Positions 34,016 to 36,129 of a stretch of DNA of 36,129 nt are shown here, one piece after another. The stretch is from Bacillota bacterium (GTDB taxonomy: Bacteria > Bacillota > Sulfobacillia > Sulfobacillales > Sulfobacillaceae): assembly GCA_021821465.1 (NCBI GenBank), contig JAKACM010000042.1:1-36129 (forward strand), given 5' to 3'. A model generated the notes under the pieces. It saw nothing but the letters and a program-made list of their open reading frames with translations, made no database searches and was not told where the DNA came from. The position numbers and the translations under genes are program-made. Every line of letters begins with the position of its first letter. The stretch's first letter is position 1.

Positions 34016-34057
34016 CCCCGTCGTGAGAGACACAGGAGGTGTCGCGACGGGGCGAAA
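34016..34057. terminator. Terminator between convergent genes
   Basis: Outer stem CCCCGTCG/CGACGGGG (34016-34023 and 34045-34052) with an inner stem GACAC/GTGTC (34029-34033 and 34039-34043), then AAATTCTT. It sits between the membrane-protein gene and the MFS gene. Confidence 0.7.
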
Positions 34058-34142
34058 TTCTTAAATCTGTATTGAAGTTATGTCGAGTCTATAGAATTCT
34101 TTGGATCATAGGAACGGCCTTCGCATGGGACGAGAATGGTTG

Positions 34143-35555
34143 TTAAGATTCGGGCACGAGCGATTCATCGGCAGGTACGGCGAGCTGTAATCCAGTTTCT
34201 TGTGCCGTATCTTCCAGTGACATGCGGCGTGTTTCCGGAATCCATATCAAGGTGATCACCGAGGCCAATACCGCAATCCCGGCTAAGAACATGACTGCCC
34301 CCGACTCGCCCCAGCGATGAAACAGTTGGGGGAAGACAAAGGCGCTTAAGGATGCTCCCAACCGTCCGGAAGACACCGTAAATCCCTGAACTAGGCTGCG
34401 GATTTTCGTCGGTGCCAGTTCTACTCCGAGGACACCGGAAGCCGAAATGGACCCTGGTCCCGCCTGCGACATGAAATTTTGTCCCCCATATAACAAGAGA
34501 CTAATAACCGGTATGGCCGCGGCGCTGCCCTGATACATACTGAAAGCCATGAGAGAAAGGGCAATGCCTAGAAATCCCACGATCTGAAGGGGTTTTCGTC
34601 CCCAGTGATCGATGAGCAACAATCCCAAGGCCGCTCCCGGGACCACGAAGCCGAATTCCATCAATAATTGGAAAATACCGGAGGGCAATCCGAGACCTTT
34701 GGCAATCAAAGAGGGCCCGAACAAAATTCCGGAGTAGGCTACGATATCAAAGAGAAACCATAACAAGGATGCGGCAATCATACGCCGAGCATGTGTTTTC
34801 CAATATTCAGCCAGAGTTTTCTTATCGGCATGCACCTGTTTCAGATGGGTCTTTTGACCTGCGGCTTGATGGATAACCTTCCCGGCCATCTCGTTATCAC
34901 CTTTGACTCGGGCCAAGAAGCGTGCTGTTTCCGGCATCTTTCGTCTAAGATAAATTACCGACAGGGCAGGAAGTGCTCCGAAACCCAGAACAATGCGCCA
35001 GATCAGGTTGGGTGGCACGTGAAGGGCTGCCAAAACCAGGTAGACCAGGGCCGCCGTTGTGGCTCCGACACCCCATGTCAGGCCAAATCCTGCGGCTAAA
35101 GTTTTGCCCCGATCCTTGGCATTGGCGTGTTCGGCCATAATCACCGGGGAGAGCACATAATCTGCCCCGACGCCGATGCCCAGCACGAACCGCACGGCAA
35201 TCAACCAGGAAATATTGGGCACAAAAGCCTGCATCAAGGCAGCCGCGGCCATGATGCTTACGTCTAATCCGTAGAACGTTTTCCGGCCGCGGTTGCCGAG
35301 CATACCGAAGATCAGGGCGCCAATCATGGCTCCAATCAATGCCGAACCGGCGAGAAGAGAACTTTGAATTCCGGTGAGGGATTTCAAATGGAAATCGGCC
35401 AGGATGATGGTTAGCACGATGCCCACCGAGGATAAATCGTAGCCATCGGTAAAGACTCCCATGCCTGTGGTCAGCATGGAGCGCCAGTGAAAGCGGTTGA
35501 AACGGACTCGATCAAGAATATGAAAAGGCGATGATGAATTTGAGGAAGGCTCCAT
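34143..35555 (-). CDS. MFS transporter (sugar/metabolite:H+ symporter type)
   Basis: A 470-residue, 12-TM major facilitator. TM1 has TTGMGVFTDGYDLSSVGIV with the Asp-Gly-Tyr-Asp motif of metabolite and phosphate symporters. The loop 2-3 motif is GMLGNRGRKTFYG, the TM4-5 region FVLGIGVGADYVLSPVIMAE, the 8-9 motif LLLIDHWGRKPLQIVG and the end PETRRMSLEDTA. This pattern fits the sugar porter / phosphate:H+ symporter / aromatic-acid symporter group; the substrate cannot be told. The ATG at 35555 is chosen as the first residue of a typical cytosolic N-terminus, with AAGGAG upstream at a long 13-base spacing. An open frame extends to 35648 without a site. Confidence 0.85.
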   Translation of the reverse strand: MEPSSNSSSPFHILDRVRFNRFHWRSMLTTGMGVFTDGYDLSSVGIVLTIILADFHLKSLTGIQSSLLAGSALIGAMIGALIFGMLGNRGRKTFYGLDVSIMAAAALMQAFVPNISWLIAVRFVLGIGVGADYVLSPVIMAEHANAKDRGKTLAAGFGLTWGVGATTAALVYLVLAALHVPPNLIWRIVLGFGALPALSVIYLRRKMPETARFLARVKGDNEMAGKVIHQAAGQKTHLKQVHADKKTLAEYWKTHARRMIAASLLWFLFDIVAYSGILFGPSLIAKGLGLPSGIFQLLMEFGFVVPGAALGLLLIDHWGRKPLQIVGFLGIALSLMAFSMYQGSAAAIPVISLLLYGGQNFMSQAGPGSISASGVLGVELAPTKIRSLVQGFTVSSGRLGASLSAFVFPQLFHRWGESGAVMFLAGIAVLASVITLIWIPETRRMSLEDTAQETGLQLAVPADESLVPES

Positions 35556-35781
35556 TGTTGGTTTAGAGCTCCTTTCGGCCGATCTGCGGCCAATGGAATG
35601 ATGTGTCTGGCATTGTCTGGGACAACCGCTATTTTCACCAAGGGACACTCATCTCACATCCCGGGTGACGAATAGATCACCCGGTCTCTTACTTGTCTGT
35701 TTCACAATAGGACAGAAGGAGTATTGTTAGGGTCTTTTCATTCGGGTTCCATCCTTAGTACATGAACTATCCACTGTCCCT

Positions 35782-36129
35782 CTATCGGCCGAGAATATCC
35801 GGCTGTGCAGAATGGATGGACTGAATCCCAAGACGCAATCCCTCGTGGTCGAGATGGCCAACCAAAGACTCTGGGGTATTGGTGTCCCAAAAGGTTAAAG
35901 GGCCGTTACCCAGAACCGAGAAATAAGCCAGTTGATTTTCTTCTGCATGGTATACCCAAAACTGGCTGGCTCCGGGGCCCAAAGCTCCCGCACTGATCTG
36001 CCAAGTCTGGTTAAAGAGATGGCGGCGTGAAGCAACATGAACATGACCGCATCCGTAGAGCTGTATTTGCGGAAAACGGGAAAACAAATGATGAAGCTCA
36101 TCTACGGTTTCTCCTAAATAGTCGTGACT
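35782..36129 (-). CDS. Metallophosphoesterase, C-terminal part (cut by window edge)
   Basis: The 3' 115 codons of a calcineurin-like phosphoesterase. The frame is open to the window edge and reads SHDYLGETVDELHHLFSRFP, then QLYGCGHVHVASRR. GCGHVH is the last metal-binding motif (GHxH) of the fold, and LSAGA-like ISAGALGPGASQFWVY follows as in many family members. The N-terminal metal-binding motifs lie outside the window, so activity and start cannot be judged. It is upstream of, and co-oriented with, the MFS gene, 227 bases apart. Confidence 0.8.
   Translation of the reverse strand, partial: SHDYLGETVDELHHLFSRFPQIQLYGCGHVHVASRRHLFNQTWQISAGALGPGASQFWVYHAEENQLAYFSVLGNGPLTFWDTNTPESLVGHLDHEGLRLGIQSIHSAQPDILGR

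Overview
The window looks like chromosomal accessory sequence from a mid-GC, Sulfobacillus-like acidophilic Firmicute. That assignment is an inference. It rests on AGGAGG-type ribosome binding sites, many strong TTGACA/TATAAT-like promoters, frequent GTG/TTG starts, Sec-exported PQQ-like propeller and Ig-like proteins, a hemerythrin, an RND pump and several sulfur-related genes. No rRNA, tRNA, CRISPR array or phage module is visible.

Layout. 1-172: the 5' end of nifH (nitrogenase Fe protein, minus strand, cut by the window edge) with a strong hairpin in its leader. 659-2051: a TnpB-only IS200/IS605-type element, its tnpB apparently intact, followed by a hemerythrin gene. 2909-8083: a minus-strand operon marR - membrane fusion protein - RND pump, with a clear promoter and a MarR-like palindrome. 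8371-10695: a divergent LysR / amino-acid permease pair. 10821-12938: an EamA exporter and a MarR-GNAT fusion regulator, both apparently lacking a canonical start codon. 13174-15827: convergent secreted Ig-like and PQQ-like propeller proteins. 16364-19312: an uncharacterised conserved protein, a thiolase and a PaaG-like crotonase (acyl-CoA metabolism). 19485-20576: a protein possibly related to DUF2863. 20577-22115: 1.5 kb without a confident gene, but with strong hairpins and a 47-codon ORF.

22116-26283 is the most coherent and interesting block: an MFS transporter (minus), a DsrE-family protein (plus) and a TauE/SafE-type sulfite/sulfonate exporter (plus). Three promoters here carry the same palindrome, AATACTATA-N5-TATAGTATT. 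It lies between -35 and -10 in two of them and over the -10 in the third. I read this as a small locally encoded sulfur-compound regulon whose repressor is not in the window.

26458-32492 is a decaying region: a frameshifted lipoprotein gene, an intact WYL regulator, a secreted protein, then a mobile-element graveyard. The graveyard holds an IS1634-type transposase remnant, an IS605-type tnpA/tnpB remnant carrying a 153-bp MITE-like insertion with a perfect 8-bp target duplication, the element's right-end hairpin, and a frameshifted osmC. 33352-36129 has a small membrane protein, a second MFS permease and the C-terminal part of a metallophosphoesterase running off the right edge.
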